Positions 1-10,036 of a stretch of 64,000 bases of DNA are shown here, one piece after another (the stretch's first letter is position 1; each line of letters begins with the position of its first letter). The position numbers were made by a program, and so were the translations under genes. The DNA is from Cyprinodon diabolis (taxonomy: Eukaryota; Chordata; Actinopteri; Cyprinodontiformes; Cyprinodontidae). The stretch covers positions 14,358,375-14,422,374 of the forward strand of contig CM060072.1 of the NCBI GenBank assembly GCA_030533445.1, given 5' to 3'. The notes beneath the pieces are model-generated. The model did no database searches and was not told the origin of the DNA. It was given only the letters and a program-made list of their open reading frames with translations.

Positions 1-2409
1 CCTACAGTTGCTACTTACACAATGTTGCTTTAACAATTTACTTTTTAATAAACTTGTTATGTAGTTAAAGAGTCGCTCATCTCAATCTGACCTATCTTTA
101 TAGCTCTGATGCAGTAGGCTTAGGCTGCCAGAGAACATACTGCGTCAGGCTGATTTCCTTGGGGTGGGATAAAGGGTGGCCAGAAAACGTTTAAAGAATA
201 GATAGAACAAAAAACGTAAAAAGCAGGAGGAGAATGAGGTCTGGAGAAGGAGAAAAATAGATATATGCATTGGCAGGGTAGACATGAACAGAAACAGTTT
301 ATTCCAGTGAAAAAATTAAAAACTTAAACAAAAGAGTGTAATGAACAGTTGACAGGTAGACTGAATGAGCTTATTAATGCAGGATATGGAAGTAGGTTGA
401 AAGGCTGGCATCAAAAACAATGCGTTTTTTGTTTGCTCCATCATCTCTCCCAAATAGGATTTTACACATGATGCATTTGGACTCCGTGTATGCATCATCT
501 CTTATTTTGAAATGTACTGGATCTGCTTTACTCTTAAATTGTCTGACACCCTGTCTGGCTCATCTGACATTTAGAAAATTATGTTTTTTTTTTGCTTTGC
601 CATCTTTAAAAAATAGACTCATTCTGAATATTTGATGACAAAGGGGGCAGTTGGTCTTTCTAACGAGCTGTTCGGACTTATCGCATTTACAAGAAAAGCT
701 TATGTTGTTAGGAAAGAACAACGTACACACAGATGAAGTGATGAGGCTTTTTAATGAGGGGTACGACTTAATGAACGTGAATGAAGCTTAATAGAGATCT
801 GGGAAAAAGTACCAAAACACGAACAATGAAGTAGCAGGAAATAATTTCAAGGAACATAAGAACAACAAATGAGTGTAAATAATAACCAAAATGATAACCT
901 CACAAGGGAAATTTGAAAAAAATAAATAAATCAAAGCTTGGATATGCTTTAAGAAGGCTTGACTGAAAGAACAAGAAACATCAAGGGAACTGTAATAAAA
1001 AAGCAAGAACGAAAACTTGAAGACCCCTTAATCATGACGTTTTTCCTTAGTCTGCAGCTCCTCAATAAAAGGTTTCTCTCTATATTTTGTCACCATAGAG
1101 GTAATACCTGGCCTGCCGATTCTGTTTAACTATTATATCTTTCTGAAAAGACCTGATGTCAGAGCTATTGCTTCCTTGTATCATTCCTTCCACCCTACCG
1201 TGATCATTCATCTGTTTTTTCCAGCTTTCATATTTAAAGACTTCACATGCAAAGAAATTTCAGCATTAAATTCAAGGTTAGCTTTAGTTTTGTATACTTA
1301 AAATTATGATCATATAAGTAGAGACTGTGGAAAGATAAGTCTTAAAATTCCTTGAACTTTTACTTGAAAAACATGCAAGGACTCTGCAATGATCCCAATT
1401 CACCTGGTGATAAGACAATATTTGTGGTACAAAGAATTAGAGAATGGAATATATTTTAAAGCATCTAGTTAAAACTAACTGTTTATTCCTTTATAAAAAT
1501 TTTTTGGTTAAATTTTTCAGTAACATCTGCTTGTTTTTTTTTTCTTTTTACAGACTCACATAGACACGCTTTTCTTCGTCTTAACTTCTGGGATAGTTGG
1601 CTTCCTGTCTGCCTGCAGCCTGAAAGCCGAGCCAAATCAATTAGTGTGTAGAAATTACATAGCAATAAATAAGGAGGGCCGGTCGGTAGTGGGGAGGAAG
1701 AAGAACGAAGGGGAAATCTGGGCTTTATGGGGGCCCCTGTTCTGTCTGCATGTCCAGCTCAGGATACTGGGGCCTCCTGTCTCTGAGCTTTTTCACACCA
1801 TTATTTCTACAGGATGAGCTTGTCTGAAACAGGAAAAAGAAGATTGTGTTTTTCATTTAGAGCATAGTGTTCTATTTTAGCGTCAAGAATCAGAACTTGT
1901 TATTGATATCATGTAACCGTAATGGTATTTTGCTGAGACACCAGCTCAAAATGCACACAATACACAGACATAAATTAAAAACACAGAAGAATGAAGGACC
2001 AGCATACATATGCACAATCCATTTACAAATGCATGTCGGACCTCCAGATCCTTTCCAATACAACCTTACCTTTTATTCAGTGTCTCCTCGTCTCTCTGAT
2101 TCCCAGGCCACTAACCTTGCTTTGTCCTCCAAAGAGATTTCTATGTGTATTCCTGAAAGTTGATCCAGTTTTCATGCACATTTTTTTTAAATCAAATTAA
2201 TCTGAAACCTCTTCTGTTGTACAGCTAAATTATGGGGTGCACAGTCTTAGCATTACAGAAATGAACTAATGAGGCAACGCCAAGGAGATGTAAAAAAACA
2301 GGGATGTAATTCAAATACAGACGTAACAGAAAACTTCAAACGCTGAAGGATCATAAGAGATAAAGGTTCAAAAAAGAGCTCCAGAATGTAATTTTAGCGT
2401 TGGATATTG
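1..2409. other. Non-coding, AT-rich; no gene recognised
   Basis: Short open frames occur on both strands but none exceeds about 100 codons, shows family similarity or has splice-compatible neighbours. No repeat was identified with confidence. Confidence 0.6.
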
Positions 2410-2520
2410 TTTCATCTGCAAAGTACTGTTGACGACAGGTCTCCATAGACTGCTGGAGAAAGGCACCAACCCCACCGTGACCCTGACAGATTAAACGGGA
2501 GAAGATGGATGGATGCATTC
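2410..2520 (+). repeat. Fragment resembling a teleost LINE 3' end
   Basis: The text around a 'tggagaaaggcaccaac' phrase, followed by a gaagatggatggatg tail, matches a dispersed sequence pattern I associate with 3' ends of fish non-LTR elements. It is about 110 bp and decayed. Family not determined. Confidence 0.4.
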
Positions 2521-2689
2521 TTATATTACCTCCTTTAAACTTCCCACAACTTTCTCACTGAGGGAAGCCAATTGTTCCTGACACCCGGCTGGTGAGTCTA
2601 GTCTTCCAAGCCACTGGATCGACAACTTACAGCACTAAAACTATTTATTTATTTATTTATTATTATTTTTTCCTACTTGCTTTGATTCT

Positions 2690-2790
2690 GTTTTATCTTC
2701 CTGTATTTTAATCATGTAAAGCACTTTGCATTGTCTTTGTACTGAATTGTGCTATACAAATAAATTTGCCTTGCCTTGCCTTGCCTAAAA
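2690..2790 (+). repeat. LINE-like 3' tail ending in a (TTGCC)n short tandem
   Basis: The sequence 'catgtaaagcactttgcat' and 'gctatacaaataaa' resembles 3' ends of L2/CR1-type LINEs, which finish in a short tandem repeat. Here the tail is TTGCC repeated about four times at 2,768-2,787. Confidence 0.5.
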
Positions 2791-5327
2791 CAGCCGAGCA
2801 AGGCCGGTGCAACACTTCTAGTTTTCAGTGGTAGGTGAAGGCAAGTTTGGTGAAGATATTCTCAATGGGTACTTTGTCCTTAACAAAGTTCAATGTGCTG
2901 ACAAAAAAAAACCAAAATCATCAACGGAAATCTATTAACCAATGGAGGCCCCGGATGTTTTTTAGAATCTGTTGAAAAACTTAAAGAAATATGTTTGTAA
3001 ATACTTTTTATCCAATCTGACCAACACTTGGCTGTTTGCAAAGATGAATGAGCTAAACCTCAAGCCAGTAGATGCACAGATCTGGTTGGGACTTAAGTTA
3101 TTTTTGCTCCAAGAGAAGCCTGCACAAAGCATTCATTCTGGAGACTTAACAACACATGCATGACACACTTTTTTGAAAATGGAGACGAAACTTCCGAAAT
3201 GCTTTTTTTCAAGCAACCTATTATGAACTATGTATTTTTTCTTGATCCAATAAAATCTTAGCATAAGAAGATTAAAGGTTTTATAGTGTGAAAAAGAATA
3301 TGTTTTCAGAGAACTGTTTTTTATATTGATATATTCCTCTTTTTGGAAAACATGAATCATTTACTGAATGAGTGTAAAGTGTATTCCTGCTACAGTGAAT
3401 CATTAACTTTAAATGTTTTTGAAGCATACGACTTTCCCCTCGTCACATGATTTTCTGGTGCAAATCCTAAATCTGACAGATTCTTTTGGAAAGTAATTCT
3501 ACTGATCAGACAGATAGTTTCCCTGAATGATGTTCGCCTCCTATCATTGTTCTTGTACCTCAAAATAACCCAGAGTCAATGGGAAACTTATTTTCTGTGG
3601 CTTGCATGTCATATTTAAGCAAATTTAAAGTGTTTTGTGTTGGTGTGCAGTAATGTTCACATAGTGAAAAAAGCAGAGTGTTTCAATGCAAGCTGTCTGC
3701 TCTCTGCGTCAGCAGTGTCAGTACTTTACATCCACGTGGCTGCTTGTTGTGTTCCGGACGCCTCTCTGTGCGATAAGCCTCCCTCGTGTTTTTTTAGGGT
3801 TAACTCAACATCCTGTGTCCACACTGTCTTCCTGGCCTTATCACTCAGTGTGTGTGTAGGCGCAATCACAAATACTTCCGGAGGTCAGTAGATAACGCAG
3901 ACTAACAAATACTGCTCTGGATCTTTCGCAAACAGGCGCACACACTCACAGTCAGCCTTGTACTCTGAATATATGGTCCAGAGTTCAAAGCTCTCCAGTG
4001 GAAGAGTTAAACTTTAATCTGTGATAAAAAAGATGAGTTGCTCTGTGGTTTTATCATTTACCAAACGCAAGAAAAAAAAGTAAAAAGTATTATTTTTCTT
4101 TCTTAAAATTTATAAATCACAGCAAAAGAAAAAGTTATAAATACAGAAATAGATTCTGCCATCTTTTGAATCACCGATCAATCCACAGTTTGCATCTGTT
4201 TTCCAGAACCAGTCTGATAAAACATTGACAATGACAGTTTGCCCAAGAGGGATAAAAAATACGACACAATATACATTTTTCCTCAATATGATTCAAGCTC
4301 TCTTTATGTTTGTTTGATTTTTTGAAAACTATTTTTTCCCCCAATCTGTGGTCATGAGAGCAACATCGAATATCAAAGATAGACAACATTAACTCTGAAA
4401 TGAACAACATTTCAGAGTTAATTTGGGTGATATGCTCACCTGTTTCGTCCAAAAAGGTTCTCAGATTTCACACAGCACAAGAGGTCTCATTAATCTCAAA
4501 AACCCTTATTGCTTTAACCTCATTCCTATCCTGAAACAAAAACTTAATAAATGCCAGCTTAACCAATTGTTTTTTTAGTTTAAATAGCTTTTTTCATGCA
4601 AGAAACCCCCTAAAAAGTCCAAATATATAATTTATATATGTATAATATATATAATCCAATACATATAATTATCTGCTTCAATAGCAGAGGCTACGTGATA
4701 AAACACATCAGACTTTATTTAAATTAGAAAGCAATATTAAGTGCCAACTATACCTGCTTAATTCCCTTTAATTGAAACATTAGAAGAGCATAATAATAAT
4801 AATAATAGTAACATAATGGACAATGTGCAGCCTTGTCTATTCATCAATATTTAATTGATACATATTATTTATTTGCACAGCACATCCACACTTTGTGCAT
4901 TTTTATATACATAAACAGATATGTTTTATGATGTTATTTCATAATACTTTACCTGCTAATTTTATATATGTACATACTTAGCCTCCATATAATACCTGTT
5001 AATTCTTTATATTTTATCTTTTCCATTTAATTTTTTTTCCATATAAACAATTTTTTCACATACTCTTTTTAGGTTCCTTTAAATCTTTCTGTGCACCACG
5101 AGAGCTCTGCACTTGGATTCCAATGTGTCTGCCCTGTGACAAATGGCTGATAAATATTAACAGTGTCAATGTGAACTCATCAGAAATAATCACCAAATGC
5201 TTCCTAAAGTTGAACCCTTAAGATGCCATTTGCGTGCAGATGCCTGCTCGGTGTAAAGGATTGCAAAAGAGTCAGAATGTAAGTGACAATTGTTGCTGTA
5301 AGCTCATCCAGGAGAAGCGTGTCTTGC
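2791..5327. other. Non-coding stretch; no gene recognised
   Basis: AT-rich with small TA/AAT runs near 4,625-4,660 and 4,790-4,810. A perfect 15-bp hairpin lies at 4,388-4,422. No coding or known element seen. Confidence 0.6.
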
Positions 5328-5470
5328 AAGTCAATGACTGGATGCAATCAACTGGTTTTCCTTGATAGAAACTTTTAATCTATCTGACTGTACTGTCTCT
5401 GCAAAGTGCCTCGAGATGATATGTGCTGTAAATTGGTGCTATATAAAGATGCTTTATTGAACTGAATGGA
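5328..5470 (+). repeat. Diverged third copy of the window's interspersed repeat
   Basis: It shares phrases such as 'gatgcaatcaactggtttt' and a 'gctatataaa' tail with the copies near 8.0-8.4 kb and 50.5-50.8 kb, but with many substitutions. It represents only the 3' part. It ends in ATTGAACTGAAT, a decayed version of the GAATT-type tail. Confidence 0.6.
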
Positions 5471-5699
5471 ATTTTACTACTCTAACATGAACTTATACAC
5501 CTAAAAAACTGCTAAATTTGCCTGCCTGGGTCATTTTAGCCTTAGCTTTACATCTGGCATAACTTTGGACATCATACATGGTTCAGCTGATACACAAGAG
5601 CTTTGACAGTTAACCAGTTTGTACCATGATAGAAGCTTTACTTGAAGATAAAATACGAGAACAGCAACAGATAAGATCTGTAAATATCTTAAAAGTGAT

Positions 5700-5752
5700 T
5701 TAAAAGTGATTTAAATCCTACATTTCTAAGTTTTTTTTTATATATATATATA

Positions 5753-5834
<82 letters not shown>

Positions 5835-5864
5835 ACTTATAAATGTAGGATTTAAATCACTTTT
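5700..5864. repeat. AT microsatellite flanked by 32-bp inverted arms
   Basis: A (TA)n run at about 5,739-5,830 is bounded by near-perfect inverted arms, 5,700-5,731 and 5,833-5,864, with a single mismatch (core AAGTGATTTAAATCCTACAT). The word TTAAAAGTGAT is also duplicated directly on the left. The unit could be a small AT-rich miniature element or a microsatellite-driven hairpin. Confidence 0.7.
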
Positions 5865-7960
5865 AACAGAAACCTATAATTCACATTACTTCTAAGAATT
5901 TATTTTCTTATTTAAACATTTTACCATTTCATCATTGGTCTACAACAGCAAATGAATTTCCTTTACAGCAAGCATATGATTTGAACATTGTTCAAAGAAA
6001 GCTTAGAGATTGCACCTTTAAGGTTGAGGACAAAACATATAGGGAATATTTCTAAACATTCTCTGAGTTAAAAGAGTTTTTGGACTTTTTCTTGGTTCTT
6101 CTCCTCATCATGAGAATTTACAGCCCAAACTGCTGGAAAAGATCAGGTAATATCTCTCATAGTGCCTTCCTTCTTCATTCTACCCTGAGCATTAAAACTA
6201 GCCAACAAAAATGTTTCAATAACATTAATTTCTGATTTGATTGTTTTAGAAATACCGAAAATAGAGGCATAAAACCTTCCCAATCACATTTATCTGTAAT
6301 AAACGTGCCTTTTTATAAATTCTTTCCATACTCTTAAACATTTTATTTGTGATTGTGTTGCGTTGGGTGACACTAACATGTGCTTAGGAGCTGATATGAG
6401 AGCAGCTTTGGCTCTGGAAGCCTTAAATATTTAGACTGTCTCTATCAGAGCTGTTGCAGTCTGAATTCCTGTTAGGATATGAGGCTGAAGAGTTGTGAGA
6501 GGCGAGACGGATATTGTCAGCAGATCTGTTTATTTTATCCTGGATTTACTTTCCTGGAGGATCAAAGCCTTCAGTCTGAGTCTCTTCATAACAAATCTGA
6601 TCCTTTGATTATTAAGTTTTGCCAAGTGACGATAACTACTGTTGATTCAACAAATAGAGGCCAAAATATATTGATTGTGCTAAATAATAATATCACGATA
6701 ACTTAAAATGATTCACTCTAACTGCCATTAGAGTCAAATACAGTTTATTCTGGATTTGAATTTAAAATGGTCAGGGAGTGGAAAGCTAAGTTTACACCAG
6801 CTCCTTTCTTCTTCACATCCTTCCTTTGTAAGTTCCTTATTTACTTCCTTGTGTTCTTCATTTGTTCTTTCCCTTGTATCCTATCCCATTCCCTCATTCC
6901 CTTATTCCCCATTTATATCCGACCTCTCTTCTTTATTTAGTCCTGTCCTTGTGTCCCTTTTTCTTTATTTCCTTATGTCCAGAGTTTCTTGTTTCCAAAC
7001 TCACTTCCATCCTTTTTCTGATTTTTCTTCGATTTTCCAAGGCATAAGCAACCTAAGCTACAACCTTTGTAAGACCGCTAAGGGGGTATTTTTGCACTGA
7101 ATATAAATATAAAAATTCCAATTTTCAAATTCTACTTGTACTCTTACAGAAATGTTTACAGGTTAATATAAATTATATAGATGATCTTAAGTTTGAGTAA
7201 TTTTATAATTATTTATTAAAGATGTGTCTTAAATATTATAAAAATTGGGAGTGTATGAGAATCAAGTTATAGGCTAACTTTACCGCCAGAACAGATGAGT
7301 GAGTCAAAGAAATATTTTATTTTCTTCTTTTTATTTATTTCTTGAATGAGCTGAACTAAAAGGAAAACATGATAAAGCAAAACATATCCTATGATAAAAT
7401 TAGTTCCATTGCTGTTTTACCAAATAACTTTGGATTCAACCTTCGACAATTGAAGTCATTTGGTAGAAGTAGGACCAATATTCTGCCCAGTATATACAGC
7501 TTTAGCCCACATATTTTATTTATTATCTGTGTTTTCATTTCCTGCAGGCCTAGTTTACCACAATATGAACCAGGGCTGCAAGATGATACACAGCTAATAG
7601 CAATATGCAGGACTACTGGTGAATTTTGTAGTTATGATATGGCATGCAGTAAATAATTTAAAACTTTCAATATCTTTCTTCTTTGTGCCTAGACCACACA
7701 AAGAGCTCAGATAATGAGTTGTCTTTTTAGCTAATGGAAAATAAATATTTCAATATCAACAGCAAGATTATATTGGAAAAGCTACTTGAGGTATAAAGCT
7801 GAGGTTTTGTGCAAGGACATTTTTTTTTAAAATTAATGAATTTAAACCTTGTCATCATATCACCCCCCTAAAACAGCTAATACTGCATTAAATAAATTAT
7901 AGCCATACAAATTATCGACACAGGGAAACGGAACTTAAAAGTATAGTGGAGGATGTTCTT
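5865..7960. other. Non-coding; includes a pyrimidine-rich tract
   Basis: No gene was recognised. From about 6,790 to 7,035 the plus strand is dominated by C and T with repeated CCTT/GTCC words, which creates long meaningless open frames. The remainder is AT-rich single-copy-looking sequence. Confidence 0.55.
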
Positions 7961-7996
7961 TTTAGGACCACACTGTTTTTTTCCCAGTGTGGTCCT

Positions 7997-8393
7997 GTTT
8001 CTCTGGCCGTGGCTGGGTGGATGTGCTCTCTTCATCCTCTGGCATGGGAGCTGCCTTGGAGCTCGTCTGCCTGGCTGTGTATTTCCTGGACGGGGCCGCC
8101 TTTTACAGCTGCTTTTTGTATCTCTGCTTCTGTCTCCTTGAACCCCAGTCGGCCTCGGCAGATGGCCGCTCACACTGAGCCTGGTTCTGTTGGAGGTTTC
8201 TTCCTGTTAAAAGGGAGTTTTTCCTCTCCACTGTCGCTACAAGCATGCTTAGTGTGAGGGATTGTATTTGAGTCAATGAGTCGATGCAATCAACTGGTTT
8301 TCCTTAGATAGAAAACTTTGTATCAATTTGACTGTATGATCTGGTTGAACTGTAAAGTGCCTTGAGATGACATGTGTTGTGAATTTGGCGCTA
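7997..8393 (+). repeat. Interspersed repeat copy A, left part (interrupted by Tc1)
   Basis: About 295 bp from 8,099 on match copy B at 50,472-50,801 very closely, including 'gaaccccagtcggcctcggc' and 'caagcatgcttagtgtgagg'. The copy is cut at 8,393 by the Tc1-like element and resumes at 10,001 with TATAAATAAACTGAATTG. The GAATT tandem tail suggests a LINE-derived (L2/Maui-type) 3' end. That family assignment is tentative. Confidence 0.75.
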
Positions 8394-8593
8394 CAGTGGG
8401 GCAAAAAAGTATTTAGTCAGCCACCAATAGTGCAAGTTCTCCCACTTAAAAAGATGAGAGAGGCCGGTAATTTTCATCATAGATATACCTCAACTATGAG
8501 AGACAAAATGAGGGAAAAAAATCCAGAAAATCCCATTGTCTGATTTTTAAAGAATTTATTTGCAAAATATGGTGGAAAATAAGTATTTGGTCA
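8394..8593 (+). repeat. Left terminal inverted repeat of the Tc1-like element
   Basis: It pairs with 9,799-10,000 in inverse orientation with roughly 95 percent identity by eye. It starts immediately after the TA target dinucleotide. Confidence 0.93.
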
Positions 8594-8609
8594 ATAACAA
8601 AAGTTCATC

Positions 8610-9632
8610 TCAATACTTTGTTATATACCCTTTGTTGGCAATGACAGAGATCAAACGTTTTCTGTAAGTCTTCACAAGGTTTTCACACACTGTTGCTGGT
8701 ATTTTGGCCCATTCCTCCATGCAGATCTCCTCTAGAGCAGTGATGTTCTGGGGCTGTCGCTGGGCAACACAGACTTTCAACTCCCTCCAAAGATTTTCTA
8801 TGGGGTTGAGATCTGGAGACTGGCTAGGCCACTCCAGGACCTTGAAATTCTTCTTACGAAGCCACTCCTTCGTTACCCGGGCGGTGTGTTTGGGATCATT
8901 TTAATGCTGAAAGACCCAGCCACGTTTCATCTTCAATGCCCTTGCTGATGGAAGGAGGTTTTCACTCAAAATTTGACGATACATGACTCCATTCATTCTT
9001 TCCTTCACACGGATTAGTCGTCCTGGTCCCTTAGCAGAAAAACAGCCCCAAAGCATGATGTTTCCACCCCCATGCTTCACTGTAGGCACGGTGTTCTTTG
9101 GATGCAACTCAGCATTCTCTCTCCTCCAAACACGACCAGTAGAGTTTTTACCAAAAAGTTCTATTTTGGTTTCATCTGACCATATGATATTCTCCCAGTC
9201 ATCGTCTGGATCATCCAAATGCTCTCTAGCAAACTTGAGACGGGCCTTGACATGTACTGGCTTAAGCAGGGGGACACGTCTGGCACTGCAGGATTTGAGT
9301 CCCTGGCGGCGTAGTGTGTTACTGATGGTAGCCTTTGTTACTTTGGTCCCAGCTCTCTGCAGGTCATTCACTAGGTCCCCCCGTGTGGTTCTGGGATTTT
9401 TACTCACCGTTCTTGTGATTATTTTGACCCCACGGGGTGAGATCTTGCGTGGAGCCCCAGATCGAGGAAGATTATCAGTGGTCTTGTATGTTTTCCATTT
9501 TCTAATAATTGATCCCACAGTTGATTTCTTCACACCAAGCTGTTTACCTATTGCAGATTCAGACTTCCCAGCCTGGTGCAGGTCTATAATTTTGTTTCGG
9601 GTGTCCTTTGACAGCTCTCTAGTTTTGGCCAT
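8610..9632 (-). pseudogene. Tc1-like transposase with one in-frame stop
   Basis: Cut-and-paste transposase, 341 codons including one internal and one terminal stop, the usual 340-aa length. It starts [20 protein letters not shown] (paired-like DNA-binding half, with GRPR-like motif PRSGAPRKI at 56-64). It contains the first catalytic Asp in [11 protein letters not shown] (D153), reaches a TAA at 8,901-8,903 (codon 244), and continues in the same frame as NDPKHTA, then [11 protein letters not shown] with catalytic Glu279, to KGYITKY and the TGA at 8,610. The only break seen is at codon 244, the position of the second catalytic Asp, so this copy cannot make active enzyme. Confidence 0.93.
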
Positions 9633-9798
9633 GGTGGAGTTTAGAGTGTGACTGTTTGAGGTTGTGGACAGGTGTCTTTTATACTGATAACAGGTTCAAA
9701 CAGGTGCCATGAATGAAGGTAACGAGTGGAGGACAGAGGAGCCTCTTACAGAAGAAGTTACAGGTCTGTGAGAGCCAGAAATCTTGCTTGTTTGTAAC

Positions 9799-10000
9799 TG
9801 ACCAAATACTTATTTTCCACCATATTTTGCAAATAACTTCTTTGAAAATCAGACAATGTGATTTTCTGGATTTTTTTTTTTCTCATTTTGTCTCTCATAG
9901 TTGAGGTATATCTATGATGAAAATTACCAGCCTCTCTCATCTTTTTGAGTGGGAGAACTTGCACTATTGGTGGCGGACTAAATACTTTTTTGCCCCACTG
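9799..10000 (-). repeat. Right terminal inverted repeat of the Tc1-like element
   Basis: Inverse partner of the left repeat. It ends ...TTGCCCCACTG just before TA at 10,001. The transposase start lies about 165 bp inside it. Confidence 0.93.
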
Positions 10001-10036
10001 TATATAAATAAACTGAATTGAATTGAATTGAAAATT
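10001..10036 (+). repeat. Interspersed repeat copy A, right remnant
   Basis: TATAAATAAACTGAATTG followed by more GAATT units continues copy A after the Tc1 insertion. It matches the tail of copy B near 50,765-50,800. Confidence 0.8.

Larger units (their letters stand above)
8394..10000 (-). mobile_element. Tc1/mariner DNA transposon, nearly complete
   Basis: The 1,607-bp element is flanked by TA on both sides (8,392-8,393 and 10,001-10,002). Terminal inverted repeats are about 200 bp (8,394-8,593 and 9,799-10,000), start CAGTGGGGCAAAAAAGTATT, and differ at only a handful of positions. Between them lies a minus-strand transposase reading frame of canonical length with one stop. Long inverted repeats are the layout of Sleeping Beauty-like fish Tc1 elements. 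Confidence 0.95.

Noticed and set aside
6756..7100. 114-codon Ser/Phe/Leu-rich frame
   Set aside because: Translation of a CT-rich tract that lacks stop codons by composition.
8983..9651. Plus-strand 222-codon open frame
   Set aside because: It is the antisense shadow of the Tc1-like transposase; the minus strand carries the recognisable family motifs.
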